Assembly: GCA_014642895.1 (NCBI GenBank)
Contig: BMJD01000001.1
Location: 186,001-250,000 of the forward strand
DNA: 64,000 nucleotides
Direction of reading: 5' to 3'
Origin: Lentibacillus populi
GTDB taxonomy: Bacteria; Bacillota; Bacilli; Bacillales; Amphibacillaceae
Below the pieces are notes generated by a model, which saw only the letters and a list, made by a program, of their open reading frames with translations, made no database searches and was not told the DNA's origin. A program made the translations under genes and the position numbers. Each line of letters opens with the position of its first letter. Positions within the stretch are counted from its first letter, which is position 1. Shown here in pieces: positions 29,689-39,188 of the stretch.

Positions 29689-30990
29689 ATGAATGTCATA
29701 CTCGCATCACTTATTTTTATTGTCAGTTATATTTTAATAATGACGGAGAAATTGAATCGTGCTATCGTTGCCTTATTTGGCGGTGTCTTATTATTGTTAT
29801 CGGGTATTTATACAGCGGACGATGTTTTTATGAATTATATCGATTGGAATACGATTGCACTGTTGTTTTCGATGATGGTGCTGATCTCGATAACGGAGAA
29901 GACTGGACTATTTTCCTTTATTGCGATTCGTTTCGCCCAGCGGGTAAAAGGTGCACCGATTCCATTACTGATTGGGGCAAGTGTGTTAACCGCTGTCGGA
30001 TCTGCGCTATTGGACAATGTTACGACTGTCCTAATTTTTGTACCGATTATCTTAAAGATAACCAGGTTGTTAAACCTCCCTTCGTTTCCATATCTACTGG
30101 CAATCATTTTTAGTTCCAATATAGGTGGTACAGCTACTATGATCGGTGACCCTCCTAATATAATGATCGGACAGGCAGTAGATCATTTGACATTTTTATC
30201 GTTTTTACAGCATTTGGCACCGGTAGCTTTGATTGTTTTTTTAGTCATGTTACTCGCCATTGTGCTTCTCTTCCGCCGCACATTACAACATGACAAAGCA
30301 AATGAAAAAAAACTAATGGAAATTGATGCTGCGGAACAATTGATCAAAACACCAATGCTGTATAAATCGATTGTTGTATTAGGTCTAACCATTACAGGTT
30401 TTTTGTTTCAGTCTCTTTTGCATATTGAGTTAACAGCGGTTGCTTTATCTGGTGCCATTTTATTGCTGCTGTTAACCGAAAACGAAATTTCTGCAGAACA
30501 TGTTTTCAAAAAAGTGGAATGGGTAACATTACTTTTCTTTATTGGGTTGTTTACACTTGTTGGCGGATTGCAGGAGGTTGGAATTATTGACGAGCTAGCT
30601 AAAGCGATCATCGTGACGACGGAGGGGGACTTTTCCAAAACGGCACTTTTAATATTGTGGGTTTCCGGCCTGTTCTCTGGTATTGTGGATAATATTCCGT
30701 TTGTTGCCGCAATGATTCCGGTTATACGTGAGTTTGAGAGTTATGGGTTGGTGTATCTTGACCCGATTTGGTGGTCACTGGCTTTAGGAGCCTGCTTAGG
30801 GGGGAATGCCACACTTGTTGGTGCTTCTGCTAATGTGGTCGTAGCGGGACTCGCGGAGGGGGCAAAGGAAAAAATTCCATTTATCCGCTTTCTGCTTTAC
30901 GGAATCCCGTTCGTATTATTCTCGTTGGTTATTTCATCTATCTACATTTATATCCGTTATTTAATTCCATATATGGGACAAGCATTTTAA
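29689..30990 (+). CDS. ArsB/NhaD-type (IT superfamily) ion transporter
   Basis: This 433-residue polytopic protein belongs to the ArsB/NhaD/P-protein transporters, which export anions or exchange cations across the membrane. It has about eleven helices in two inverted halves. The hallmark re-entrant motifs are ALLDNVTTVLIFVP and SSNIGGTATMIGDPPNIMIG in the first half, and GIVDNIPFVAAMIP and LGGNATLVGASANVV in the second. The ATG at 29689 with GGGGGAAG six bases upstream is preferred over ATG 29662. No arsR or arsC is nearby, so arsenite transport is not implied; Na+/H+ exchange or organic anion transport is equally possible. Confidence 0.85.
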   Translation: MNVILASLIFIVSYILIMTEKLNRAIVALFGGVLLLLSGIYTADDVFMNYIDWNTIALLFSMMVLISITEKTGLFSFIAIRFAQRVKGAPIPLLIGASVLTAVGSALLDNVTTVLIFVPIILKITRLLNLPSFPYLLAIIFSSNIGGTATMIGDPPNIMIGQAVDHLTFLSFLQHLAPVALIVFLVMLLAIVLLFRRTLQHDKANEKKLMEIDAAEQLIKTPMLYKSIVVLGLTITGFLFQSLLHIELTAVALSGAILLLLLTENEISAEHVFKKVEWVTLLFFIGLFTLVGGLQEVGIIDELAKAIIVTTEGDFSKTALLILWVSGLFSGIVDNIPFVAAMIPVIREFESYGLVYLDPIWWSLALGACLGGNATLVGASANVVVAGLAEGAKEKIPFIRFLLYGIPFVLFSLVISSIYIYIRYLIPYMGQAF

Positions 30991-31002
30991 GAAACCGGCT
31001 AT

Positions 31003-31087
31003 TTCAGATGTCAGAGGTCAGAAGTCAGAAATCAAATCTGATCCCAGACCTCTGACTTTTGACCCTCTGAAGTGGCAGGTTTTTTAT
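31003..31087. repeat. GTCAGA-type palindromic repeat (element C), acting as convergent terminator
   Basis: The stretch AGATGTCAGAGGTCAGAAG on the left is mirrored by GACCTCTGACTTTTGACC on the right. AAACCGGCTATTTCAG/CTGAAGTGGCAGGTTTTTT form the base, with a T run after. It lies between two convergent genes. A related palindrome is in the hisS leader at about 43386-43472. Confidence 0.75.
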
Positions 31088-31117
31088 TATCTCTTCACCG
31101 GAACACTGAGGGGTGAT

Positions 31118-32662
31118 TTAAACCCATTTCTGAAGGAACGGAATCTGTTTCAGTTCCTCCTTGGTAATAAACCTTAAAACAAATAACAGGACAATATAGA
31201 TACATGTTAAGATAATGAAGATAGAAAGCAAACCAAAAATATTTGACTCCATTAAACCATATATGTTCTTAAAAAAGTCACCAATAACCCATGTGATGAC
31301 AAGCAATAAGATCATTTTAACAAGGTCTTTCAGTGGGATTGTAAAACGTATTGCCTTTCTTAGTGAGGCTAAGTGCAGCAGTGTAACTAAAACTACACTG
31401 ACAACCATTGCCAAGGCAACACCCATGATTCCAAAGTTTGGATTTGATGCCAATAAAATGAGTACAGTAAATTTGCAGATGGCGCCAATTAAACTGTTCC
31501 ACATTGCAGGTCTCGCTAAATCCAATGCTTGTAATGCCGCCTGAAGCGGGGCTTGAATGTAAAGCAATAAGTAAAATGGCGCCATGAGTACTAAAAATTT
31601 ACTTGCATTCCCTGTCCCATACATATATGTTAAAATCGGTACGGAAAAAAGGGTCAGGACAATTGTTGCAAGGGCTCCGGAGGCAAATGATATGCGAATG
31701 GATTGATGAATCCGATAATGAATTAACCGGTTATGTTTATTCGCTTCTGCCTCTGATATTGACGGGACCAAGGCGATAGATAAGGAATTTGTAATAAATG
31801 TTGGCAAAAATAATAATGGAAGGGCAAAGCCGGTCAGTTCTCCATATTGTTTTGTTGCCAAATTGCTTGAAATTCCGGCAATCGCCAAGCTTTGCGCAAC
31901 CAAAATTGGTTCTAAAAAATTGGAAAATGAACCAATTAAACGACTGCCTGTACTAGGCAAGGCAATTGAAAACAATTCTTTAAGTGTATCTTTGCTTGCT
32001 TTTAAATACTTGAAAAACCGATAGCGAATTTTCACCGTTTTTTTTCGCTTGAAAATTTGAATTAACACGAGTAACGAGATAAATTCACCAAGAATAACAC
32101 TGAACATTGCACCAGCTGCGGCATATTCGATACCATAAGGGAGAAGCAATTTGACAAAGAAGGCAACACTTGTGATCCGTACAACTTGTTCGATTACCAG
32201 TGTAAAGCTTTGCGGTTTCATGTTTTGTTTTCCTTGAAAATATCCTTTGAGCACTGCTGAAATTGCCGTAATCGGGATAATCGGACTGATTGCCAATAAA
32301 GGATAAAGTGTCCGTTTATCCGTTAATGATGAAATAAAGGGAGCGGAAATAATCATAGCAGTTGTAAAGATAACGCTTGATATCGCGGTAACAATTAACG
32401 ATACAGTGAGAATTTTTTTGACTTTAACCCGATCATTTCGCGCTTCCGCTTCCGCAACACGTTTTGATATAGCGACTGGCAAACCTAATTGTGTCAATGT
32501 CATAACCAGAAAAAGTGTCGGCAATGCCATCATATACAGACCAACACCTTCTTCGCCCATGAATCGTGCGAGCACCATGCGATTTATAAAGCCGAGAAAA
32601 CGGGTTATCATGCCGGCGATAATCAATATTAATGTCCCTTGCAGAAATGATTGTTTGGTCAT
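31118..32662 (-). CDS. spoVB: Stage V sporulation protein B-like polysaccharide flippase
   Basis: SpoVB is a MurJ-like MOP-superfamily flippase needed for spore cortex synthesis and thought to move lipid II. The 514-residue protein has 14 predicted membrane helices and the family N-terminus QGTLILIIAGMITRFLGFINR, followed by GEEGVGLYMMALP. The position near secDF and comN matches B. subtilis spoVB. The ribosome site (GGCAGGT) is modest. Paralogues such as YtgP or YkvU are possible, but context favours SpoVB. Confidence 0.9.
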   Translation of the reverse strand: MTKQSFLQGTLILIIAGMITRFLGFINRMVLARFMGEEGVGLYMMALPTLFLVMTLTQLGLPVAISKRVAEAEARNDRVKVKKILTVSLIVTAISSVIFTTAMIISAPFISSLTDKRTLYPLLAISPIIPITAISAVLKGYFQGKQNMKPQSFTLVIEQVVRITSVAFFVKLLLPYGIEYAAAGAMFSVILGEFISLLVLIQIFKRKKTVKIRYRFFKYLKASKDTLKELFSIALPSTGSRLIGSFSNFLEPILVAQSLAIAGISSNLATKQYGELTGFALPLLFLPTFITNSLSIALVPSISEAEANKHNRLIHYRIHQSIRISFASGALATIVLTLFSVPILTYMYGTGNASKFLVLMAPFYLLLYIQAPLQAALQALDLARPAMWNSLIGAICKFTVLILLASNPNFGIMGVALAMVVSVVLVTLLHLASLRKAIRFTIPLKDLVKMILLLVITWVIGDFFKNIYGLMESNIFGLLSIFIILTCIYIVLLFVLRFITKEELKQIPFLQKWV

Positions 32663-32859
32663 TTCGTACGACCTGCCTTCTCAAAAAATAAAATTTCGTA
32701 TACAATGATATATATGCTATCGAGTTGGCCAAGCATGACAAGAAAGCGAATTTAACATTTTACGAGGAAACCAGGGAGATGGGGAGTCATACATAGTGTT
32801 TGATACGGTAATGGTGTAGAATAATAATAAATCCTGAAGGGTAAACAGGAGGTTGGGGC

Positions 32860-33168
32860 TTGGAAACTTTACGAAATGTTGAAGAATGGAAGCCTATGAT
32901 GAAACCGGCTTTGGACAGTAAAACAAGTGAATTTAAGCTGTTGGGGTATGCACAGGCGACAAACGATGATATTTGGAATTGCTTAGTCCAGAAAGTCTGG
33001 AAAGGGAATCCCTCAAAACGATTATACGAGGTAGCACAGGATATTTTTCATCTTGCAGCAAATATGTATATGAGTTATTTAACGCTTCACGCTTATCAGG
33101 ATGATGATTTGATGGCATCAATTGCCGCGTTAACCGGAGGCAGTGAAGCGGAAAGAACGGATCAATAA
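32860..33168 (+). CDS. comN: Post-transcriptional regulator ComN family
   Basis: ComN of B. subtilis (YrzD) promotes accumulation of comE mRNA and localises with MinJ/DivIVA at poles. The 102-residue product starts at a TTG with AGGAGG seven bases before it. It is helical, with the family stretch EFKLLGYAQATNDDIWNCL and KRLYEVAQDIFHLAANMYM. It lies between spoVB and secDF as in B. subtilis. Whether comE control applies here cannot be seen. Confidence 0.85.
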   Translation: METLRNVEEWKPMMKPALDSKTSEFKLLGYAQATNDDIWNCLVQKVWKGNPSKRLYEVAQDIFHLAANMYMSYLTLHAYQDDDLMASIAALTGGSEAERTDQ

Positions 33169-33218
33169 CAAGGTTTGAAAGAACGTTTTACCGCTATAAA
33201 AGGGAGGCAATTTGGTAG

Positions 33219-35495
33219 ATGAAAAGTAGAGGCAGGATCGTTGCCTTTTTTCTAATCGTATTACTATTCGCAGGATTGATTGGGACAACGATTACCGGAA
33301 TCACAAAAAATATTAATTTAGGCCTGGATCTGCAAGGCGGTTTCGAAGTTTTATATGACGTTAAACCGGTGGATAAGAGCCAGAAGATTGACCGGGATGC
33401 ACTGGAAGCAACGGTACGTACATTAACTGAACGTGTTGACCGGCTAGGTATTAGTGAAGCGAACATTGATATTGAAGAGCCGAATCGCATCAGAGTTCAG
33501 CTTGCAGGTGTACAAAATCAGACAGAAGCGAGAGAAATGCTGTCTACATCCGCACGTCTATCATTTCGTGATGTTAACGATAATGAATTGTTAAACGGGG
33601 CAGATGTAAAGGAAGGAAGTGCCAAACAAGACTTCCATCCGGATACGAAACAGCCAATTGTAACGTTATCTTTGAAGGATGCGTCCAAATTCGGCAAAGT
33701 AACAAGTGAAATTAAACAAATGAATGACCCGGATACACCATATGATGATAATTTGCTTGTTATTTGGATGGACTATCAGGAAGGGGATTCATTTGCCGAG
33801 GAGACAAAAAAGGATGAGCCAAAATATATCTCCGCACCACAGGTATCAGAAACACTTAATACATCCAATGTAATGATCACAGGCAACTTTACAGCTGAAT
33901 CAGCGCAGCGGTTAGCGGATATTATTAATTCCGGGTCACTCCCCGTTAATTTAACGGAAAAATACTCAACGTCTGTAGGCGCTCAATTCGGGGAACAAGC
34001 GCTGAATAAAACTATTCTTGCCGGCATCATCGGTATTGGCATTATCTTTTTGTTTATGATCGTTGTCTATCGTTTTCCAGGCTTAATTGCAGCGATCAAT
34101 TTAAGTATTTACATTTACCTGATTTTATTATGCTTTGAACTGATGCATGGTGTTCTGACATTACCGGGTATTGCCGCATTAATCCTTGGTGTCGGGATGG
34201 CGGTCGATGCGAACGTCATTACATTTGAACGATTCAAGGAAGAGCTGCGTGAGGGCAAGTCGCTTCAAGCGGCATTTAAGGCAGGGACAAGTAATTCCTT
34301 ACGGGCGATTATCGATGCCAATATAACAACGATATTAGCGGCTGCTGTTTTATTCGTATTTGGTACAAGTTCGATTAAAGGTTTTGCGACGATGCTGATT
34401 CTAAGTATCGTAATCAGCTTCCTTACGGCTGTTTACGGTTCGAGACTGTTATTACAATTATGGATCAAGGCGAAATTACTGAAAAACCGACCAGGCTGGT
34501 TTGGTGTGAAAAAGCAGGACATTCGCGATATCAGGGATAAAACAGAAGTGGAACCGACACTGTTTCATCATGAGGTCGACATTGTAAAACATCGGAAAAA
34601 GTTTTTTACTGCATCCATCATTATGGTCATTCTTGGTGCCATCTCACTTGCGATTTTTCAATTGAATCCGGGAATTGATTTCACCAGTGGATCAAGGATA
34701 CAAATTATGGCCGACGATAGTTTGAATGCAGATGAAATCGTTCAGGATTTAGATGAATTAGGGATAAAGCCAAACGCTGAACCTGTTCTTTCAGGTGATA
34801 ATAAAAATGTTGCGGTGATTCGCTATGATTCAGTAATAAATGAAGATAAAATCGCGGACCTGAAAGCATTCTTTAATGAGAAATATGGAGTTGAACCTAG
34901 TGTAAGTGTTGTGTCACCAATTGTTGGGCAGGAGCTTGTTAAAAATGCCTTGTACGCACTTGGAATTGCCTCTATTGGCATGATCATTTATGTCGCATTC
35001 CGGTTTGAGTTTTTCTTTGCGATCACAGCGATTATTGCGTTGATTCATGATGCGTTCTTTATATTGGCTGTCTTCAGTTTTACGAGGATTGAGTTTGATG
35101 TTACGATTGTTGCTGCTGTTCTGACCGTTATTGGGTATTCCATTAACGATACAATTGTAACGTTTGACCGGATCAGGGAGAACTTGCAGAGGAGAAGAAA
35201 ACCAGTCAAATCAGTTAAGGAACTCGCTAAAATTGTCAATCGGAGTTTGGTGCAAACACTAACTCGCAGTATTAATACTTCCTTAACGACGATGATTGCC
35301 GTTCTGGCCTTCCTGTTTTTAGGTGCTGAATCGATAAGAGGATTTGCAATTGCTTTAGCGGTCGGTCTGACTATGGGAACCTATTCATCCATCTTCCTGG
35401 CGTCCCAGCTTTGGTTAGTCTGGCGCGGCAAAATGATCAAGAAAAAACCTGTAGTATTTGCGAAGAAGAAACGTACAGAAGGACCACAAGTTTAA
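33219..35495 (+). CDS. secDF: Protein translocase SecDF (fused)
   Basis: SecDF uses the proton gradient to aid late steps of Sec secretion. The 758-residue protein is the SecD-SecF fusion typical of bacilli. The SecD half starts with a membrane helix and LGLDLQGGFEVLYDV, has the large external P1 domain, then GMAVDANVITFERFKEELREG. The SecF half starts near residue 455, with GIDFTSGSRIQI and YSINDTIVTFDRIREN. Twelve membrane helices are expected. GGGAGG precedes the ATG. Confidence 0.97.
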   Translation: MKSRGRIVAFFLIVLLFAGLIGTTITGITKNINLGLDLQGGFEVLYDVKPVDKSQKIDRDALEATVRTLTERVDRLGISEANIDIEEPNRIRVQLAGVQNQTEAREMLSTSARLSFRDVNDNELLNGADVKEGSAKQDFHPDTKQPIVTLSLKDASKFGKVTSEIKQMNDPDTPYDDNLLVIWMDYQEGDSFAEETKKDEPKYISAPQVSETLNTSNVMITGNFTAESAQRLADIINSGSLPVNLTEKYSTSVGAQFGEQALNKTILAGIIGIGIIFLFMIVVYRFPGLIAAINLSIYIYLILLCFELMHGVLTLPGIAALILGVGMAVDANVITFERFKEELREGKSLQAAFKAGTSNSLRAIIDANITTILAAAVLFVFGTSSIKGFATMLILSIVISFLTAVYGSRLLLQLWIKAKLLKNRPGWFGVKKQDIRDIRDKTEVEPTLFHHEVDIVKHRKKFFTASIIMVILGAISLAIFQLNPGIDFTSGSRIQIMADDSLNADEIVQDLDELGIKPNAEPVLSGDNKNVAVIRYDSVINEDKIADLKAFFNEKYGVEPSVSVVSPIVGQELVKNALYALGIASIGMIIYVAFRFEFFFAITAIIALIHDAFFILAVFSFTRIEFDVTIVAAVLTVIGYSINDTIVTFDRIRENLQRRRKPVKSVKELAKIVNRSLVQTLTRSINTSLTTMIAVLAFLFLGAESIRGFAIALAVGLTMGTYSSIFLASQLWLVWRGKMIKKKPVVFAKKKRTEGPQV

Positions 35496-35524
35496 GAAAT
35501 GCCGTTTCAGGGAAGATTAGTGAT

Positions 35525-35570
35525 AAAAAGACCCCCTTGTTACACAAACTGGTAACAAGGGGGTCTTTAT
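35525..35570 (+). terminator. Terminator after secDF
   Basis: A perfect 17-bp stem (35527-35543 with 35552-35568) encloses CCCCC/GGGGG. The T tail is short. Confidence 0.85.
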
Positions 35571-35609
35571 GACAGGATTAGGGGAATGATATTGGAAGGA
35601 GGGGTTGTA

Positions 35610-35957
35610 ATGCGTAGTCAAACGTATGTTATTTTTGCTATTATTTTTGTTATTATTGTTGCTGTATTTGCGGTAACAAATGTTGATGTGGTTGAAGTGA
35701 ATTACTTGTTCTGGTCAGGTGAATCACCACTTATTTTAGTGATTTTGTTTTCTGTCCTGATGGGTGGAATCATCACCGCTGCTGCTGGAGTTGTCCGAAT
35801 GTTTCGTTTGCAGCGGGAAATCCGTCTGCTAAAAACGGAAAACGAAGAAATGAGCAACTTACTAAAAAAACATGGGTTGGCAGATCAATTTCCTCTACAT
35901 ACGAATGGCAATGGTAAACGTAACGAAGCAGACGGAAAAAATCAATCGACAAAATAA
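35610..35957 (+). CDS. LapA-domain membrane protein
   Basis: The 115-residue protein starts at the ATG at 35610, after AAGGAGGGG; an upstream ATG at 35586 has no ribosome site. Two membrane helices (about 5-25 and 42-65) flank VTNVDVVEVNYLFWSGESPL, the signature of the LapA/DUF1049 family. A coiled coil (RLQREIRLLKTENEEMSNLL) follows, then a polar tail. The role is unknown in Gram-positives; yrvD holds the same place in B. subtilis. Confidence 0.85.
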   Translation: MRSQTYVIFAIIFVIIVAVFAVTNVDVVEVNYLFWSGESPLILVILFSVLMGGIITAAAGVVRMFRLQREIRLLKTENEEMSNLLKKHGLADQFPLHTNGNGKRNEADGKNQSTK

Positions 35958-36014
35958 TTCTAATTGCGACCCCTGCCGCTATTTGTGTATAATAGGTGAG
36001 TCAGGGGTGAATTT

Positions 36015-38342
36015 ATGTTACAAAGTAAGGCAAAATGGAAGTTTGCAACAAATAACGAATCTTTACAATGGATGGACGATACCATACAATTATCTCCTGT
36101 TACGAAAGAACTGCTATTACAACGAGGAATAACAACGGCAAATCAGGCAAGGGAATTTTTATCGCCCAGCCTGACAAATTTACATAGTCCGCATCACCTG
36201 GCATCAATTGAAAAGGCTTCTTTACGTGTACATAAGGCAATTGAACAAAATGAAAAGATTCTTATTTATGGGGATTATGATGCGGATGGCGTGAGCTCTA
36301 CTACTGTTCTATTAATAGCATTACGGAAGCTTGGTGCTGCTTGTGATTATTATATTCCGAACCGGTTTACGGAAGGGTATGGACCGAATGAAGCTGCTTT
36401 CAGGAAAGCATATGAAGATGGATTCCGGTTGATCATTACCGTTGATAACGGAATAGCAGCTGTACATGAAGCGAACATAGCAAAAGAGCTTGGACTTGAT
36501 TTGATTATCACTGATCACCATGAACCGCAGGAGCAATTACCGGATGCTTTTGCTATTATTCATCCAAAATGTTCACCTGATTATCTGTTCCAGGAGCTTG
36601 CAGGAGTTGGGGTCGCTTTTAAATTTGCTGAACAATTACTAGGTTATTTTCCCGAGCAGTTATTGGATTTGGTCGCGATTGGCACCATTGCCGATCTCGT
36701 ACCGTTAGTTAACGAAAATCGTATCCTTGCCTATTATGGGCTTAGAAAACTCACGACAACAAATCGTCAAGGGCTAAAAGCATTGAAAAAATGGTGTAAA
36801 ATAGAAGGAACCGTTACTGAAGAAGATATCGGGTTTCTGATTGGCCCTCGCTTAAACGCGGTTGGCCGGCTTCAGGATGCTGATTTAGCGGTCCAGCTTT
36901 TACTGACGGATGACCAGGAGGAAGCCGAAGAATTAGCCGAAATGGTAGAGCAGTTAAATCGGCAGCGCCAGCAAATTGTCGCCGATATTGTAAAAGAAGC
37001 AGAAGGCATGGTACAACCAGCAGATCAAAGTGGTGTGATTGTCGTTGCAAGGGAAGGTTGGAATGAAGGAGTCCTGGGGATTGTTGCATCAAGACTTGTA
37101 CAAAAATATGACCGGCCTGCAATCGTGCTTGCTATTCATCCGGAGGAAGAAAGGATCAAAGGTTCCGCACGAAGTATTCCAGCTTTTGACCTGTTTAAAA
37201 ATTGCATGCGGATCAGGGAACTATTTACGCATTTCGGTGGACATGCGCAAGCAGCGGGTATGACATTGCCACTGCACAATCTTCACGACCTTAAAAAGCA
37301 TTTAAATGAATTAATCCACCAGCAGTTAACCGCTGAGGATTTTAAACAGGAAATTGTCATCAGCAAAACACTGAAAATATCGGAAGCGACCGAGTCCTTA
37401 GTGAATGAACTGGAGCAATTGGCGCCATTTGGCATGGCAAATCCAAAGCCAATTTTTCATATCAAACAAGTCCCTGCAGAAATACGCCAGCTTGGTAATA
37501 ACAAGAAGCATTTAAAATTGCACTTTAGGGAGGACACGTGTCAGCTTGATGGCATTGGCTTTGGGTTAGGTGATTTGTATCCGAAGATTTCCCAGCAGGC
37601 AAATGTATCTCTTGTGGGGGAAATCGGAATTAATGAATGGAACGGGATGAGAAAACCGCAAATGGTTATCCGGGACTTAAGAATTGATGAATGGCAATTG
37701 TTTGATCATCGTGGGAAGAAGCAGCTGGATTTAACGCTATATGATTCAAATCCGGAAGTTGATTATGCAGTTTGCCGGCAGATTACCGAACGAATTCCAA
37801 AAGATCTCGGGATAGTTACGTATGACATGGATTTTGCAGCATTGGACAAAGTATCATCCTTGTTTATTTTTGATTTGCCACCCGATTTAGGAAAGCTGGA
37901 AGACCTGATCAAAAAAACAAAACCGGCAACAATACATGCATGTTTCAACGTAGAAAACAGCATGTATATGCAGGTGTTCCCCTCAAGGGACGATTTTAAA
38001 TGGTTTTATGCACAAATTTTAAAACGGAAGACTATTGATTTGAACGGGGAACTGGAAATGCTTATGCGCGCAAGAGGGTGGACGAAAGATCGGATCGTTT
38101 TTATGTCAAAGGTGTTTTTTGAATTGGGATTTGTTAAAATAGATAATGGTGTTATCGATTATAATCCAACCCCAGTAAAAAGTGATTTACGGGATTCCAA
38201 GGTTTACCAGAAGCGATTAAGACAAGCTGATATTGAAAAGACATTATATTACTCCAATTATAAAGTGTTAAAAAAATGGTTTTCATTTTGTATGGCAGAT
38301 GTGGAAGTACCCAAGGAGGAAAAAGTAACCCATGGAATATAA
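36015..38342 (+). CDS. recJ: Single-stranded-DNA-specific exonuclease RecJ
   Basis: RecJ degrades single-stranded DNA 5' to 3' in recombination and repair. The 775-residue protein has the DHH-family motifs [29 protein letters not shown] (the DHH) and the DHHA1 motif with GGHAQAAGM. An OB fold follows. Bacilli carry an extra C-terminal domain, which is present here from about residue 570. The gene overlaps apt by 11 bases. Confidence 0.96.
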   Translation: MLQSKAKWKFATNNESLQWMDDTIQLSPVTKELLLQRGITTANQAREFLSPSLTNLHSPHHLASIEKASLRVHKAIEQNEKILIYGDYDADGVSSTTVLLIALRKLGAACDYYIPNRFTEGYGPNEAAFRKAYEDGFRLIITVDNGIAAVHEANIAKELGLDLIITDHHEPQEQLPDAFAIIHPKCSPDYLFQELAGVGVAFKFAEQLLGYFPEQLLDLVAIGTIADLVPLVNENRILAYYGLRKLTTTNRQGLKALKKWCKIEGTVTEEDIGFLIGPRLNAVGRLQDADLAVQLLLTDDQEEAEELAEMVEQLNRQRQQIVADIVKEAEGMVQPADQSGVIVVAREGWNEGVLGIVASRLVQKYDRPAIVLAIHPEEERIKGSARSIPAFDLFKNCMRIRELFTHFGGHAQAAGMTLPLHNLHDLKKHLNELIHQQLTAEDFKQEIVISKTLKISEATESLVNELEQLAPFGMANPKPIFHIKQVPAEIRQLGNNKKHLKLHFREDTCQLDGIGFGLGDLYPKISQQANVSLVGEIGINEWNGMRKPQMVIRDLRIDEWQLFDHRGKKQLDLTLYDSNPEVDYAVCRQITERIPKDLGIVTYDMDFAALDKVSSLFIFDLPPDLGKLEDLIKKTKPATIHACFNVENSMYMQVFPSRDDFKWFYAQILKRKTIDLNGELEMLMRARGWTKDRIVFMSKVFFELGFVKIDNGVIDYNPTPVKSDLRDSKVYQKRLRQADIEKTLYYSNYKVLKKWFSFCMADVEVPKEEKVTHGI

Positions 38343-38844
38343 AAACTATATTAAAATAGTTGAGGACTGGCCAAAAGAGGGAGTACAATTTAAAGATATT
38401 ACCCCACTGATGGATAATGGCAAAGCATTTAAATCTGCAGTTGACGAGATTGTTGATTACGCCAGAGCAAAGGATATCGATATTATTGTTGGGCCGGAAG
38501 CGCGGGGGTTCATCATTGGCTGTCCTGTTTCATATGCACTGGAAATCGGGTTTGCACCCGTACGTAAAGAAGGCAAACTTCCAAGGGAAGTGATCAAAGT
38601 TGATTACGGACTGGAATACGGCAAAAATGTTCTGACGATTCATAAGGATGCGATTAAACCTGGACAGCGTGTATTAATTACCGATGATTTACTTGCCACA
38701 GGTGGTACAATAGAGGCAACGATAAAATTGGTAGAAGAGCTTGGCGGAATTGTTGCCGGGTGTGCATTTTTAATCGAACTTTCTTATTTAAACGGCCGGG
38801 AAAAATTAAACGGTTATGATGTATTGACATTGATGCAATATTGA
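38332..38844 (+). CDS. apt: Adenine phosphoribosyltransferase
   Basis: Apt salvages adenine to AMP with PRPP. The 170-residue protein shows [25 protein letters not shown] and the PRPP-binding loop [20 protein letters not shown] inside the end of recJ serves as the ribosome site. The recJ-apt-relA order is that of B. subtilis and links purine salvage with (p)ppGpp control. Confidence 0.98.
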   Translation: MEYKNYIKIVEDWPKEGVQFKDITPLMDNGKAFKSAVDEIVDYARAKDIDIIVGPEARGFIIGCPVSYALEIGFAPVRKEGKLPREVIKVDYGLEYGKNVLTIHKDAIKPGQRVLITDDLLATGGTIEATIKLVEELGGIVAGCAFLIELSYLNGREKLNGYDVLTLMQY

Positions 38845-38873
38845 TTGGCGAGTACTCAGGGAAAATATGATCA

Positions 38874-38918
38874 AGGGTCTGACGATGGAGGAAATGCTCG
38901 TCAGGCCTATTATTTATA
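38874..38918 (+). terminator. Terminator after apt
   Basis: A 10-pair stem (38876-38885 with 38898-38907) is followed by TATTATTTAT. Confidence 0.7.
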
Positions 38919-38974
38919 ATATAATTAGGAATTGGATAGCAGTCGAAATAAACTGGCGGTTTAGAGGTTTTTTC

Positions 38975-39003
38975 TTTACAATTGTACTAAAATTTTCGAT
39001 ACT
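38975..39003 (+). promoter_or_regulatory. Putative sigma-A promoter of relA
   Basis: TTTACA at 38975-38980 and GATACT at 38998-39003 are separated by 17 bases. The leader that follows holds a degraded copy of repeat element A. Confidence 0.5.
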
Positions 39004-39019
39004 AGTACAAAGGTAAAAG

Positions 39020-39105
39020 CGAACCGATTTGACTTATCCTACGGGCGGGCGTTGTCCACTGGTAACTTGGTGCTAGAGCTGGGCGCAGCCTGTTCTGGTA
39101 TAGTG
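39020..39105 (+). repeat. Dispersed repeat element A, degenerate 3' part
   Basis: GCGAACCGATTTGACTTATC, CTACGGGCGGGCGTTG, GCTAGAGCTGGGCGCAGCC and TGTTCTGGTA match the 3' half of copies 1 and 3, but the central GGCGCTGGAGC block is altered. It lies in the apt-relA gap upstream of relA. Confidence 0.65.
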
Positions 39106-39188
39106 TTATACGATGTTTCAGTTTTATGTGTGTTTACTATAAAAAAGCTTATCTACTGAATTCTAAAGCAGCGAATAAAGGTGATTAC

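Noticed and set aside
29689-30990. Arsenite resistance operon
   Set aside because: The transporter is ArsB/NhaD-like, but no arsR, arsC or arsA lies near, so an arsenic role is not supported.
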